Positions 8,028-16,539 of a stretch of 64,000 nt of DNA are shown here, one piece after another. Under the pieces are notes generated by a model. It saw only the letters and a program-made list of their open reading frames with translations. It made no database searches and was not told the origin of the DNA. Position 1 is the first letter of the stretch, and the number at the start of each line of letters is the position of its first letter. Location of the stretch: contig JAAVVA010000007.1 in NCBI GenBank assembly GCA_018449715.1, forward strand, positions 186,001 to 250,000. Reading direction: 5' to 3'. This DNA comes from Acidobacteriaceae bacterium dw_441. GTDB lineage: Bacteria > Acidobacteriota > Terriglobia > Terriglobales > Acidobacteriaceae. Made by a program: the position numbers and the translations under genes.

Positions 8028-8822
8028 TCAGGTTGCATCTGCATGGCGCACCATCTCGACAAGAACGGTACGAGCGTCATTCACACTCTGCACCTCCCGA
8101 AGAAAGTTGATGCGAGTCCCTTTCATGCCTTCGGCAGTCTTCAGGCGAAGATGGAACCCGAGGCGATCCACTGCTGTCATCGTTGCTTCCGTGGCATCGA
8201 ACCCGGAATGGACTTTGGCCAGCGTAATCATGGCAGGCACATGATCGGCATTCATGTGCCCAAGAATCCCGGAAGCCGATTCTGCAAGGGGATCCACCGC
8301 GGCGGTCCTGTAATCCTCTGCGGTCACCCAGCCCATCACACCGAAGCCGCCGACAAAATAGATGTCGAGTGGCTGCAGGCGATAAAAGTCAAAGTCCGTG
8401 TAGTCCACCCATGACCGGCTGTTCTCATGGCGAGAGAGATAGCACTCACGAGCTTCGCCAACCTCCTCGACCGATATCGGAAGAACGTCGCCAACGAGCG
8501 TAGCTCGCGCCGTGCCAAGAGGATCGCCGTCACCCGGCTGTCCGATAAAGAGACTTGCCCTCGGATCCGCCTGAAGGTTCTGAGTATGCATGGCCATGTT
8601 GCTGATCAGAAAGATCGGTCGTCCAGCGCGGTCGATTGCATAGGGCATGAGAGAACCGAAGGGGTATCCCGGACACTTGCGCGAGACCGAAGAGAGAGTC
8701 GCAATGCTATTGAGCGAGACCATCGTACGCACTCGCTCCGCATGGGTTGGCTCTGGTATCGATTGTGCTGTGGGATCCGTGTAAGCGTGCCTTCTGGGCG
8801 AATTGGTCTCTACAGTAGACAT
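8028..8822 (-). CDS. pyridoxamine 5'-phosphate oxidase-like / HugZ-type FMN- or haem-binding protein
   Basis: The 264-residue protein has an N-terminal split-barrel flavin-binding domain (residues ~30-165: LSSVSRKCPGYPFGSLMPYA, PIFLISNMAMHTQNLQADPRASLFI, DPLGTARATLVGD) and a C-terminal DUF2470-type domain (GILGHMNADHVPAMITLAK, DRLGFHLRL). This two-domain layout is that of HugZ-like haem-degrading or storage proteins. It starts at ATG 8822, with AAGGA four bases upstream. It stands alone, convergent with the radical SAM gene and with 217 bases of non-coding DNA upstream. A link to haem iron is inferred from the family; no iron box is visible. Confidence 0.85.
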   Translation of the reverse strand: MSTVETNSPRRHAYTDPTAQSIPEPTHAERVRTMVSLNSIATLSSVSRKCPGYPFGSLMPYAIDRAGRPIFLISNMAMHTQNLQADPRASLFIGQPGDGDPLGTARATLVGDVLPISVEEVGEARECYLSRHENSRSWVDYTDFDFYRLQPLDIYFVGGFGVMGWVTAEDYRTAAVDPLAESASGILGHMNADHVPAMITLAKVHSGFDATEATMTAVDRLGFHLRLKTAEGMKGTRINFLREVQSVNDARTVLVEMVRHADAT

Positions 8823-9039
8823 TGGTCCTTAATTCCTCAGCACCATCGTATTCCTTTCCCGCGCACCTCGCGGCGGATGGGACGCTCATCCGTTCCAGAT
8901 TCATATTGAGAACCGCTGAGAAAGTCCGAATCATCAGTCGTAGCTCTGCTCCGAGCTCACCTTGCTCTCGTCGCAACGCAGGAACAGAAGGCCCTCGCCA
9001 CTTCATAATCTCCCGCAATTGAAATAGCGCTGACGACGT

Positions 9040-10197
9040 TCAGTTGCCAGCTTGCCAGTACTTATTGAAACCGATGTAGTCCGAAGGCATGACGGAGAGA
9101 ATCTTGCGCCGCATCTCCAGAAAGTCGATCGAGCCAAGCGTCTTGTAGATCACCTCGCCCTTTGGGCCGAAGACGACCGTGTACGGGACAGCCGACTGCC
9201 ATGTCGGATCGAAGGCAGCCTGCAAGGCCGAGGTGTCGTCCGAGGCGAACAGATAATTACGACTGGTCGCGTGTTTCTTTTGCAGAAAGCGCATGACGCT
9301 GGCCTGCTCGTCCGGCATGTTGGCCGAAACAGTAATCAGTTCCAGGTCGCGGCCACTGTACATACGGAAGGTGTCTTCCAGGTCGGCGAACTCCACGATG
9401 CAGGAGCCGCACCACGTCGCCCAGAAATTAACAATCTTCACCTGCCCGGTCGGCTGACGCAACTTCTTCAGGCCAGCAGCACCGATCTTCTCCAACTGCA
9501 CAGGGGTCGCGTTGATCTTCGCGTCCGCAGCCTCACGGAGGGCGGACTTCTCTGGCCACTTGGTCGAGCAGCCAAAGGTTCCGTTGTGCTTCACAGCTAC
9601 CTCTTTACCGGCAAGCAGCGCGTCAATTGCATTCAGCGCGTCGTGCGTCGTGACCTTTTCGATGCGGTAGCTATTGTCGAAGCGGCCTTCGTAGCGAAGG
9701 CGACGGGCCTTGTCGAAGATGAAGACATGCGGCGTGGCCTGTGGACCATAGGCCTGTGTCACCGCGGGCGCATCTCCGCCATACAGGTAGGGATAGTGCA
9801 GGTGCTTGTATGCGACGCGAAGCTTCATCTCGGGCAGAGTATCGCTGGTGTCCGAAGAGTCGAGCTCGTCAATGCTGATGGCCTTCGGGTCATTCCCCAT
9901 GATGGCGACGACCGCAACGCCTTTTTTGCCGTAGGTCTGGTAGAGCTGCTCGATACGCTGCTCGTACATCATTGCAATCGGGCAATGGTTGCAGGTGAAG
10001 ATAACAGCGAGCACAGGGCTGCTGGCGTAGTCGCTCAGCTTGTGTGTCTTCCCATCGACTCCTGGCAGAGAGAAGTTCGGCGCAGGGGAGCCGAGAGCAA
10101 GAATCGGATGTGCCTGCTGCGCTCGAAGCGGCAGCCCCATCAGTACAACAGCCACGAAAACGAAGAACGTCTTAGCTATCGATTTCCTCACTGCCAT
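9040..10197 (-). CDS. exported protein with two thioredoxin-fold (redoxin) domains
   Basis: A Sec leader (residues 1-26, ending LPLRAQQA) precedes an AhpC/TSA-like redoxin domain (~30-200: GSPAPNFSLPGVDG, IFTCNHCPIAMMYE with a CNHC pair). A TlpA/thioredoxin domain follows (~215-370) with NFWATWCGSC, a classical WCxxC redox site. A single protein with two redox folds of different type suggests periplasmic thiol or disulfide exchange, perhaps reducing a partner enzyme. It is the last gene of the ThuA operon, 22 bases after the isomerase gene. Start choice: the AAGGAG site directly abuts ATG 10197, whereas a GTG two codons later (10191) sits six bases away, so translation may actually start at GTG. 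Confidence 0.85.
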   Translation of the reverse strand: MAVRKSIAKTFFVFVAVVLMGLPLRAQQAHPILALGSPAPNFSLPGVDGKTHKLSDYASSPVLAVIFTCNHCPIAMMYEQRIEQLYQTYGKKGVAVVAIMGNDPKAISIDELDSSDTSDTLPEMKLRVAYKHLHYPYLYGGDAPAVTQAYGPQATPHVFIFDKARRLRYEGRFDNSYRIEKVTTHDALNAIDALLAGKEVAVKHNGTFGCSTKWPEKSALREAADAKINATPVQLEKIGAAGLKKLRQPTGQVKIVNFWATWCGSCIVEFADLEDTFRMYSGRDLELITVSANMPDEQASVMRFLQKKHATSRNYLFASDDTSALQAAFDPTWQSAVPYTVVFGPKGEVIYKTLGSIDFLEMRRKILSVMPSDYIGFNKYWQAGN

Positions 10198-10219
10198 CTC
10201 CTTGAAACAACGCGAGCAT

Positions 10220-11020
10220 TCAGGCTAACTCTCTTGCGAAATGAATCTGCTGCGTCATGTCCTGAATGACGTCGCTCTCTTTTTCGTACTCCACGGCGAC
10301 CAGGCCTCCGAAGTTGATCCGATGCAGTTCTTGCATCACTTCCCTAATCTTTGAGATCCCATTGCCGAGCAGCACATTCACCTCGCCGCCTTTCGCCTGA
10401 ATATCCTTCAGGTGAACGATTCTCAGGCGAGGCGCGAGCTTGCGAATCGCGTCCGCCGGATCGTACCCGCAGGAGGCAAAGTGCCCCGTATCCGCAGTAG
10501 CGCCGACCGTCTTCGAGAGCTGATTCAAGGCCCCCAGCACGTCCTCCGGACTTTCAAACTCGAACTTGTACGGGAAGAAGTGATTGTGAATCCCGAAGGT
10601 CAGGCCTTCGTGCGTCAATCGCCGGTCGATCTTCTTCAGTATGTCGAGCTGCCCGTCGCCGGTGATGTTCCCCGCTCCAAGAACCTTTGCGAAGAGAACA
10701 GCGTCGTCGATCTCCTGCTCCGTCTTGAAGGTCGCCGCATAGTAGGACACGCAACGGATGCCTGCACGATCCAGCTTCTCTTTCGTCGTGCGGAAGAGAT
10801 CCTCTTTTGGATGGCTCAGCAGCATGTACTCGCCACGCGACATCTCGATCTCTGTGATCTTCAATGCATTCAACTGCTCGATCATCGCGTCGAGCGTCAG
10901 GTTGTGATAGCTGAAGGTGCCGATGCCGATCCGCAGACCTGACCGCGCATAAAGAGGCGATGAGGCTCCCGCGACACAGGCAGCGCCAGCAATCTTCAAG
11001 AAGGTACGTCGTGTCGTCAT
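10220..11020 (-). CDS. Tat-exported sugar phosphate isomerase/epimerase-like TIM barrel
   Basis: The frame is open 23 codons further upstream, but ATG 11020 overlaps the ThuA stop (ATGA) and starts a twin-arginine leader, MTTRRTFLKIAGAACVAG. The 266-residue product is a xylose-isomerase-like TIM barrel: GIGTFSYHNLTLDAMIEQL, TEIEMSRGEY, LTFGIHNHFFPYKFE, GATADTGHFASCGYDP and LRIVHLKDI, with His, Glu and Asp positions typical of metal-binding AP-endonuclease-2/IolE-like sugar isomerases. Exported relatives are common in Acidobacteriota and Planctomycetes next to ThuA and Gfo/Idh genes and are thought to act on sugars such as 3-keto-glycosides. The substrate here is unknown. Confidence 0.85.
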   Translation of the reverse strand: MTTRRTFLKIAGAACVAGASSPLYARSGLRIGIGTFSYHNLTLDAMIEQLNALKITEIEMSRGEYMLLSHPKEDLFRTTKEKLDRAGIRCVSYYAATFKTEQEIDDAVLFAKVLGAGNITGDGQLDILKKIDRRLTHEGLTFGIHNHFFPYKFEFESPEDVLGALNQLSKTVGATADTGHFASCGYDPADAIRKLAPRLRIVHLKDIQAKGGEVNVLLGNGISKIREVMQELHRINFGGLVAVEYEKESDVIQDMTQQIHFARELA

Positions 11021-11844
11021 TTCGTCGCCCCAGTATGCGACGGAGCCGGAAGCGAGGTCACATCCGCGCTCTCCACCCCCATAGCCCACTTAATCGCTTC
11101 GATGTACATGTGCTGCATGCGCGGATCGTCCCAGTTCTCTTCCGGGTGTCCGAGCGTCGAATAGAAGACGCGGCCCTTGCCATACGACTTGGCCCAGGCC
11201 ACGGCAAAATCATGGTCGGCGCGGTGAACACGCGAATTGTTGAAGTCAAGCTTCGTGGGATCGAGACTCAGCAGCACGCGCACCTTATCGCGCGAGAAGG
11301 ACTTCATCTGGTAGATCTCGTCGCGCAGCACAAACTCGTGCGGCCATGCGTCCATTCCAGGGAACTTCGGATCTTCGACGACGATCGGAGCATTGAAGGT
11401 TCCCCACGGATGTTCGTCAAACGTACCGCCAACCATGTCGACGTACTCCGGCCAGTTTGTCCAGGTGATCGCAGCGCTGTGAACAGCGACCAGCCCCTTT
11501 CCATCCTCATGGATATAAGAGAGAAAATCAGCCTTCTGCTTATCGGTCATCTCGAGCGTGCCACCAGCAAAAAGCACGACCGCGTCGAAGTCGTTCAGAT
11601 TTTTGGCGTTGTATTCGAGCTTGGCCTTGGTCAGTGCTTCCGTGTCCGTGCGAAGAGTGGTATCCCAAAGACCGGTCTGCTTGCCCAGACGCTCAATAGT
11701 TGCCAGCGCGTGAGAAACGGATTCGTGACGGTACCCTTTTTCTTCTCCAATCACGAGGAGGTGCTTTTTCTGGGCGGGGGAAGGCTGGGCCGAGCAGATC
11801 ACGGCAAAGAGAAGCAGGCAAAAACCTAAACGGAGGCTCTTCAT
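11017..11844 (-). CDS. ThuA domain protein (exported)
   Basis: A 275-residue protein with a Sec leader ending near CSAQPSPA and one ThuA domain, a class I glutamine-amidotransferase-like fold: HLLVIGEEKGYRHES, FDAVVLFAGGTLEMTDKQK, GLVAVHSAAITWTNWPEY, DEHPWGTFNAPIVVEDP and GRVFYSTLGHPEENW. ThuA was first linked to trehalose utilisation; biochemical data on such proteins point to carbohydrate conversion, but the exact reaction is not general. It is the first gene of a three-gene operon (ThuA, TIM-barrel isomerase, double thioredoxin). The ROK repressor gene and a candidate ROK site (11880-11901) lie immediately upstream. Confidence 0.9.
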   Translation of the reverse strand: MKSLRLGFCLLLFAVICSAQPSPAQKKHLLVIGEEKGYRHESVSHALATIERLGKQTGLWDTTLRTDTEALTKAKLEYNAKNLNDFDAVVLFAGGTLEMTDKQKADFLSYIHEDGKGLVAVHSAAITWTNWPEYVDMVGGTFDEHPWGTFNAPIVVEDPKFPGMDAWPHEFVLRDEIYQMKSFSRDKVRVLLSLDPTKLDFNNSRVHRADHDFAVAWAKSYGKGRVFYSTLGHPEENWDDPRMQHMYIEAIKWAMGVESADVTSLPAPSHTGATK

Positions 11845-11879
11845 GGGGGTTCGCAGTTTGTTCCTGGCTCCCTTTCCTT

Positions 11880-11901
11880 CTAATGTTTAATTATTAAGTT
11901 T
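11880..11901. promoter_or_regulatory. candidate ROK-repressor operator upstream of the ThuA operon
   Basis: CTAATGTTTAATTATTAAG starts at 11880 and contains the perfect palindrome TTAATTATTAA (11887-11897). The same CTAATGTTT start, followed by an A/T-rich segment, recurs on the minus strand at 13322-13301, on the other side of the ROK regulator gene. Location and shared sequence suggest an operator; the assignment is by eye. Confidence 0.4.
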
Positions 11902-11949
11902 ACGTGCATCCAACTGAAACATATCGACACAGAGGTGTCAAGAATGTGT

Positions 11950-13164
11950 TTACATCCGTGGCTGTGGAAGCAGTACCGAAGGGATCGATTCAAGCGCCAG
12001 GGAGATGGCTCCCCATAGCGCGGCGCGGGTGCTAAGAGTTCCGATACCAACGCGGGTCACAGCGAACTCACTGCCCTTCAACTGCTTGAGCACAGCGCTG
12101 AGCAACGCCGGATGACTTCCGATCTCTCCCCCCAGGAGCACAAGCCCGGGGTTCTGAATCAGCGACAGGTTCACAATAATGTCGCTGACGATGTCGGCGC
12201 GCAGGTGAACGATCTTCAGCGCCACCGGATCTCCTGCCATGGCAAGGTCGAGCACATCGAGGGCGGTAGGCTCGCCATGTTTCTTGTTCACCGTGCGGCT
12301 GCTCTTCTTGCCAAGCTCCTGCCAGCTTTTCAGAATGCCGAAATCGGTCAGGACAGATTCCAGCTCTCCGAACTCGTGAATCGTAGGCTGCTTCCGCTGA
12401 ACATGCGGCAGGCGAAGGTAAGCAATCTCACCTGCCGACCACTGCGAGCCGTGATGAATGTGCCCGTTGAGAAGGATTCCTGCGCTTACGTTTCGACCGA
12501 TGTTGACGTAAACAAAGTCTTTTTCTGCCTGCGCCGCACCGCAAAAGTACTCTCCTTGCGCGGCAAGATTTGTATCGTTTTCAATGATGATTAGGCAATC
12601 GACGTGCTTGTTGAGCATGGCCCGCAGCGGCACGGCGCGCCAGCCTTCCAGCGTGCTGATGGAGAGCACCGTGCCCTCATCCACGTTGGCAATCGCTGGA
12701 ACGCCAACGACCAGCAGAGACAACTGCTCCGGCGTCTTCTTCTCTTTACGCAACAGGCTTACCAGTGTTTTCTGGATACTGTCACAGATCGCATCTGGCG
12801 TGGTCCTGTTCTTCGCTAGCGGAACCGTCATCGTCCGGAGTTCATTGCCGTTCAGGTCGGTGAGCAGAAACGCCAGATGATCCGCGGTGATCTCGACCCC
12901 TGCGATGCAACCGCGTTCCGCTTTGAAGCGGAACATATCCGGACGACGACCACCGCTGGATGCACCTTCTCCAAGCGGCTCGATCAGGTTGCTCTTCAGT
13001 AGATCGTTCACCACATTGGTAACCGTGGGCGCGCTAAGCCCCGATGCACGCACGAGGTCCGCACGCGAGCAAGGACCGTACTCGCGCAGCAGCGCCACGA
13101 TGCCAAGTGCATTCGTGTGGCGCAGCACGGGAGGACGTCCGACAGGGATAGGCTTTTTTTTCAC
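11950..13164 (-). CDS. ROK-family transcriptional repressor (NagC/XylR type)
   Basis: The 404-residue protein has an N-terminal winged helix-turn-helix (residues ~15-70: LGIVALLREYGPCSRADLVR, LSAPTVTNVVNDLLKSNLI) fused to a ROK sugar-sensing domain: GVEITADHLAFLLTDLNGN, IENDTNLAAQGEY and GEIAYLRLPH. The ROK zinc-finger cysteines (CxCGxxGC) are missing and the DxGGT phosphate loop is degenerate, as expected for a sensor rather than a kinase. It starts with GTG 13164 without an obvious ribosome-binding site. It lies between the ThuA operon (same strand) and the divergent amine oxidase/SIS/MFS/ROK kinase operon, which also encodes a true ROK kinase. It most likely represses both, with a sugar or sugar phosphate as inducer. 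Confidence 0.9.
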   Translation of the reverse strand: MKKKPIPVGRPPVLRHTNALGIVALLREYGPCSRADLVRASGLSAPTVTNVVNDLLKSNLIEPLGEGASSGGRRPDMFRFKAERGCIAGVEITADHLAFLLTDLNGNELRTMTVPLAKNRTTPDAICDSIQKTLVSLLRKEKKTPEQLSLLVVGVPAIANVDEGTVLSISTLEGWRAVPLRAMLNKHVDCLIIIENDTNLAAQGEYFCGAAQAEKDFVYVNIGRNVSAGILLNGHIHHGSQWSAGEIAYLRLPHVQRKQPTIHEFGELESVLTDFGILKSWQELGKKSSRTVNKKHGEPTALDVLDLAMAGDPVALKIVHLRADIVSDIIVNLSLIQNPGLVLLGGEIGSHPALLSAVLKQLKGSEFAVTRVGIGTLSTRAALWGAISLALESIPSVLLPQPRM

Positions 13165-13300
13165 TGCAAATCTGGCAATAAAACTCGCCGAATACTCCGG
13201 GTTTCAGAATCTATCTTACTGGCAGCTCTCCCCGGCAATCCTGCAATTCCGGGGAGATAAGCTCCCGAACAAAAATACTTTGCATTAAAGATGAGGGTGG

Positions 13301-13322
13301 AATAATACTAAACAAACATTAG
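13301..13322. promoter_or_regulatory. candidate ROK-repressor operator in the divergent regulator/amine oxidase promoter
   Basis: CTAAACAAACATTAG (13308-13322) is a CTAA-N7-TTAG palindrome. On the minus strand it reads CTAATGTTTGTTTAG, close to the site at 11880. It sits 71 bases before the amine oxidase start and about 140 bases before the repressor start, a sensible position for autoregulation and operon control. Confidence 0.45.
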
Positions 13323-13392
13323 GAAGTTGGCCTGTTAACGTCTTTGAATTCCCTGCCCCGCAGTCTTTGGGTGGAATCTATAAGGAAAATCT

Positions 13393-15357
13393 TTGATAGT
13401 GTCGATTCAAGCTCTTGCGCGCGGCATCTTCGCGCTTGCCGCGCTTTCCCTGCCGGTTCTTGCCCAGACAAAGACCGTATATCATCCGCTGGATGGATTG
13501 ACCACGAGTGAGTACTGGTCGATTCACGACACACTGGTTGTGAGCAGACACTTTACGGACAAGACGCGTGTCGCAAGTCTTCTGCTGCACGAGCCAGCCA
13601 AGGACAAGGTGATGGCGTGGAAAGAAGGCGATACGATTCCTCGCGAGGCCGACCTGATCCTGCTTGACGGCGATGGAAAAACCATCGAAGCGCGTGTCGA
13701 TATTGCGGCGAAAAAACTTGAATATTGGAAAGTGGTTCCCGGACGTCAGGCTCCCGTGATGGTGTCCGAACTGGATGCCCTGAGTGATCTCGCCAAACAA
13801 GACCCACGCGTCATTGCCGCGCTGAAGAATCACGGCATCACCGATCTCTCCAGCGTGCGCTGCGAGCCGATCCCCATAACCTTTATCGTCTTTCCTGAGC
13901 AGTCGAATCGCCGCATCGGCTATGGCGATTGTGTCGATTCGCACGGCGCCTATCATGCATGGGGCCGCGCCATATCGGGCCTGTACATTGTGGCCGACAT
14001 GACGAGCCAGAAGATTCTGGATGTGATCGACCGCGGTCCGACGGCTCTGCCCAAAGGCGACATCGACTACGAAGAGGCCGAAGCAAAGCCTGTCGAAGGA
14101 ACAAAGCCTCTGCTGATTTCACAGCCCGAGGGCCCAAGCTACACCATCAACAAAGGTGAGGTGAGCTGGCAGAACTGGCGCTTTCGCTTCCGTGTCGATC
14201 CACGGGTAGGGCCGGTTCTCAACCTCGTTCGCTACCAGGACGGCAACAGGTTGCGCTCCGTGATGTATGAAGGAAGCCTCTCCGAAATGTATGTGCCCTA
14301 CATGGACACCGACGAGTGGTGGAACTCGCGCGCCTTCCTCGACGCGGGAGAGTTTCTTCTCGGAGGACTCTTCAAGCCTCTCGGCGCGGACGATTGCCCA
14401 TCGCACGCCCAGTTCTTCAACGGTATTGTGCCATCGGAGCAAGGCACACCGGTTTTGACACCGCAGCTTGCCTGCCTCTTCGAACATGCCACGGATGGCC
14501 CTGCGTGGAGGCACTTCGAAAACGGTATTCTTACCGGACGCCCCAGCCGCGAGTTGGTTCTTCGCACAGCTGCCGTCGCGGGCAACTACGACTACCTGAT
14601 CGACTGGATCTTTCAGCAGGACGGCACCATTCGCGTAGCCGTCGGCGCGACAGGCATCGTTGAAACCAAGGCTGTGAAGGAGACGATGGTTTCGATGGAC
14701 GACGATCCATCGAAGCTCAGCCACGGCACGCTGGTCGATCCGAACATCGTGGCGGTCAACCACGATCACTACTTTTCCTTCCGTATCGACCTCGATGTAG
14801 ACGGCCCGAACAACAGCTTCATGCTTGACCGCATGGTGCCGGAGCATTTCACCGGACAGGCGCGCAACAACATCTGGGCGATACAGTCTTCGATCGCAAA
14901 GACGGAGAAGGACGGCATTCTCGATGTCGATGTCCGTCATCCTGGGATGTGGAACATCATCAACGCATCGAAGCATGGCGCGGTGGGCTATCCTCCGGGC
15001 TACATGATTATGCCGGGACCAACGGGTATCTCCTTTGTCTCTCCGGACGATCCAGCGCAAAAGGTAGGAGCATTTTCAGAGCATCAGCTCTGGGTTACTC
15101 CCTACCAGCCGGACGAGCTTTACGCAGCAGGAACGTACGTCACCAGCAGCAAGGGGCTCGAAGGTCTGCCGGAGTGGACCAGGGCCAACCGCTCCATTGA
15201 GAACACTGATATCGTCGCGTGGTATACGCTTGGCTTTCACCACGGCGTTCGCCTGGAAGACTGGCCGATCATGCCGACGCTGTGGCACGATTTCCTCATC
15301 CGCCCACAGAACTTCTTTGAGAAGAACCCCGTGCTCACACTGCCGCATCAGCCGTAA
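13393..15357 (+). CDS. copper-containing primary amine oxidase (exported)
   Basis: The 654-residue protein has a short signal peptide (ALARGIFALAALSLPVLAQ) and the hallmarks of copper amine oxidase. NYDY near residue 400 is the motif whose first Tyr becomes topaquinone; the catalytic-base Asp is in YLDAGEFLLGG; and the copper-ligand histidines are in NHDHYFSFRIDLDVDG and in the C-terminal FHHGVRLEDWPIMPT. The enzyme oxidises primary amines to aldehydes, releasing ammonia and H2O2, here probably in the periplasm. TTG 13393 is six bases after AAGGA and is the likely start, with GTG 13399 as alternative. It is the first gene of an operon with a SIS isomerase, sugar transporter and ROK kinase, an unusual setting suggesting a glycated-amine or amino-sugar substrate. 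Confidence 0.9.
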   Translation: MIVSIQALARGIFALAALSLPVLAQTKTVYHPLDGLTTSEYWSIHDTLVVSRHFTDKTRVASLLLHEPAKDKVMAWKEGDTIPREADLILLDGDGKTIEARVDIAAKKLEYWKVVPGRQAPVMVSELDALSDLAKQDPRVIAALKNHGITDLSSVRCEPIPITFIVFPEQSNRRIGYGDCVDSHGAYHAWGRAISGLYIVADMTSQKILDVIDRGPTALPKGDIDYEEAEAKPVEGTKPLLISQPEGPSYTINKGEVSWQNWRFRFRVDPRVGPVLNLVRYQDGNRLRSVMYEGSLSEMYVPYMDTDEWWNSRAFLDAGEFLLGGLFKPLGADDCPSHAQFFNGIVPSEQGTPVLTPQLACLFEHATDGPAWRHFENGILTGRPSRELVLRTAAVAGNYDYLIDWIFQQDGTIRVAVGATGIVETKAVKETMVSMDDDPSKLSHGTLVDPNIVAVNHDHYFSFRIDLDVDGPNNSFMLDRMVPEHFTGQARNNIWAIQSSIAKTEKDGILDVDVRHPGMWNIINASKHGAVGYPPGYMIMPGPTGISFVSPDDPAQKVGAFSEHQLWVTPYQPDELYAAGTYVTSSKGLEGLPEWTRANRSIENTDIVAWYTLGFHHGVRLEDWPIMPTLWHDFLIRPQNFFEKNPVLTLPHQP

Positions 15358-15405
15358 TGCGCTGTGCGCAGTTTGAAAATTTTGTAACTCACAAAGGATT
15401 TATTT

Positions 15406-16506
15406 ATGGAAGAACAGAAGAAAACTCCTCGTTGGATCAACGGCATCGAGCCAACAAAGGAGTTGTTGAGCGCAAACGGAACACAGATTCTCGAGATCGA
15501 ATGTCGCGAGCAGCCTGCAAGGCTTCGTGAGCTGATTACCGCTTACAGCGAAGACTCCGAGATTCGTCAACAGCTACAGCGCTTCCGTTTTCTTGCAGAA
15601 AAAAGGGGGCCAATCTTTTTTATCGGAATGGGTGCCTCTTACTGTTCGGCGATCAGTGGATCGACGCAATTGCAGACTCACGGCAAACTCTCGTTTGCCA
15701 TCGACGCGGGCGAGTGGCTTCACTATGGTCGCCCCGTGTGGAATGAAGGGGCGCTCTCTGTTCTGCTGACCACCTCCGGCGAAAGCGCCGAGCTCGTCGA
15801 ACTCTTCCGTCAGGATGATAGCAAGCCGCTCGGATTAATCTGCAACAACTCGGCCAGCACCTGCTGGAATCTTGCGAAGAATCGTCTGCCGATCCTTGCC
15901 GGTCCAGAGTACGGCAACGCCACCAAGACTTACACCAACTCGACCGCTGCAGCCATCATTCTCGCCTCGGAGATGCTTGGAAGATCATGGCAGCAGGATG
16001 CCGAGCAAGCGCTCGAAGTTTTTTCAACGAGTCTTGATCCCATCTTCGCCATGCGTGAAGATCTGCGAACCTTCTCAAGAGGAGCAGCCAACATTGAAAT
16101 CATCGGACGCGGAGCAGCTTATGGCGGCGCGATTATGAGCGCGCTCTGTATCCGCGAGATGAGTGGCTTCCGTGCGGCTCCTCACACCGGCGCCGGATTC
16201 AAGCACGGGCCGAATCTCGATGTGGACAGCACGCATGTCTCCATCATCTTTGCCCTGGGCCGCGCCGCAAATCTCGGCGTCAAGCTTGCTGCTGAGTGCA
16301 ACCGCAAGGGAGGCCGCGTCGTACTCGTCTCCGAAGAAGACCGCGAAGCAACCGACCTGCTCTTCCCTGTAAAGATTGGCGCAGTGCCGGAGCCGTGGGA
16401 GGGCATTACATCGCTCCTTGTGCCGCAGGCGCTCACGCTTGCAATGATCGAGAAGACAGGCTGCAGGCTGCCGCCACGGTTTCAGTATGGAGTGATGGAA
16501 CAGTAA
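15406..16506 (+). CDS. SIS-domain sugar isomerase/deaminase-like protein
   Basis: A 366-residue cytoplasmic protein with two SIS domains, as in the isomerase half of GlmS, AgaS and the fructosamine-6-phosphate deglycase FrlB. The first carries IFFIGMGASYCSAISGS and SVLLTTSGESAELVELF, the phosphate-binding Ser/Thr segment; the second carries IEIIGRGAAYGGAIMSALCI, FKHGPNLDV and VVLVSEEDREA. The GlmS glutaminase domain is absent. It starts at ATG 15406 behind AAGGA, 48 bases after the amine oxidase gene and 33 bases before the transporter. With the ROK kinase of this operon it could act on a phosphorylated aminosugar or Amadori compound; that is an inference from context. Confidence 0.85.
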   Translation: MEEQKKTPRWINGIEPTKELLSANGTQILEIECREQPARLRELITAYSEDSEIRQQLQRFRFLAEKRGPIFFIGMGASYCSAISGSTQLQTHGKLSFAIDAGEWLHYGRPVWNEGALSVLLTTSGESAELVELFRQDDSKPLGLICNNSASTCWNLAKNRLPILAGPEYGNATKTYTNSTAAAIILASEMLGRSWQQDAEQALEVFSTSLDPIFAMREDLRTFSRGAANIEIIGRGAAYGGAIMSALCIREMSGFRAAPHTGAGFKHGPNLDVDSTHVSIIFALGRAANLGVKLAAECNRKGGRVVLVSEEDREATDLLFPVKIGAVPEPWEGITSLLVPQALTLAMIEKTGCRLPPRFQYGVMEQ

Positions 16507-16539
16507 GCGCGATATCTTCGCAAATCGAAGAGGGAAACT

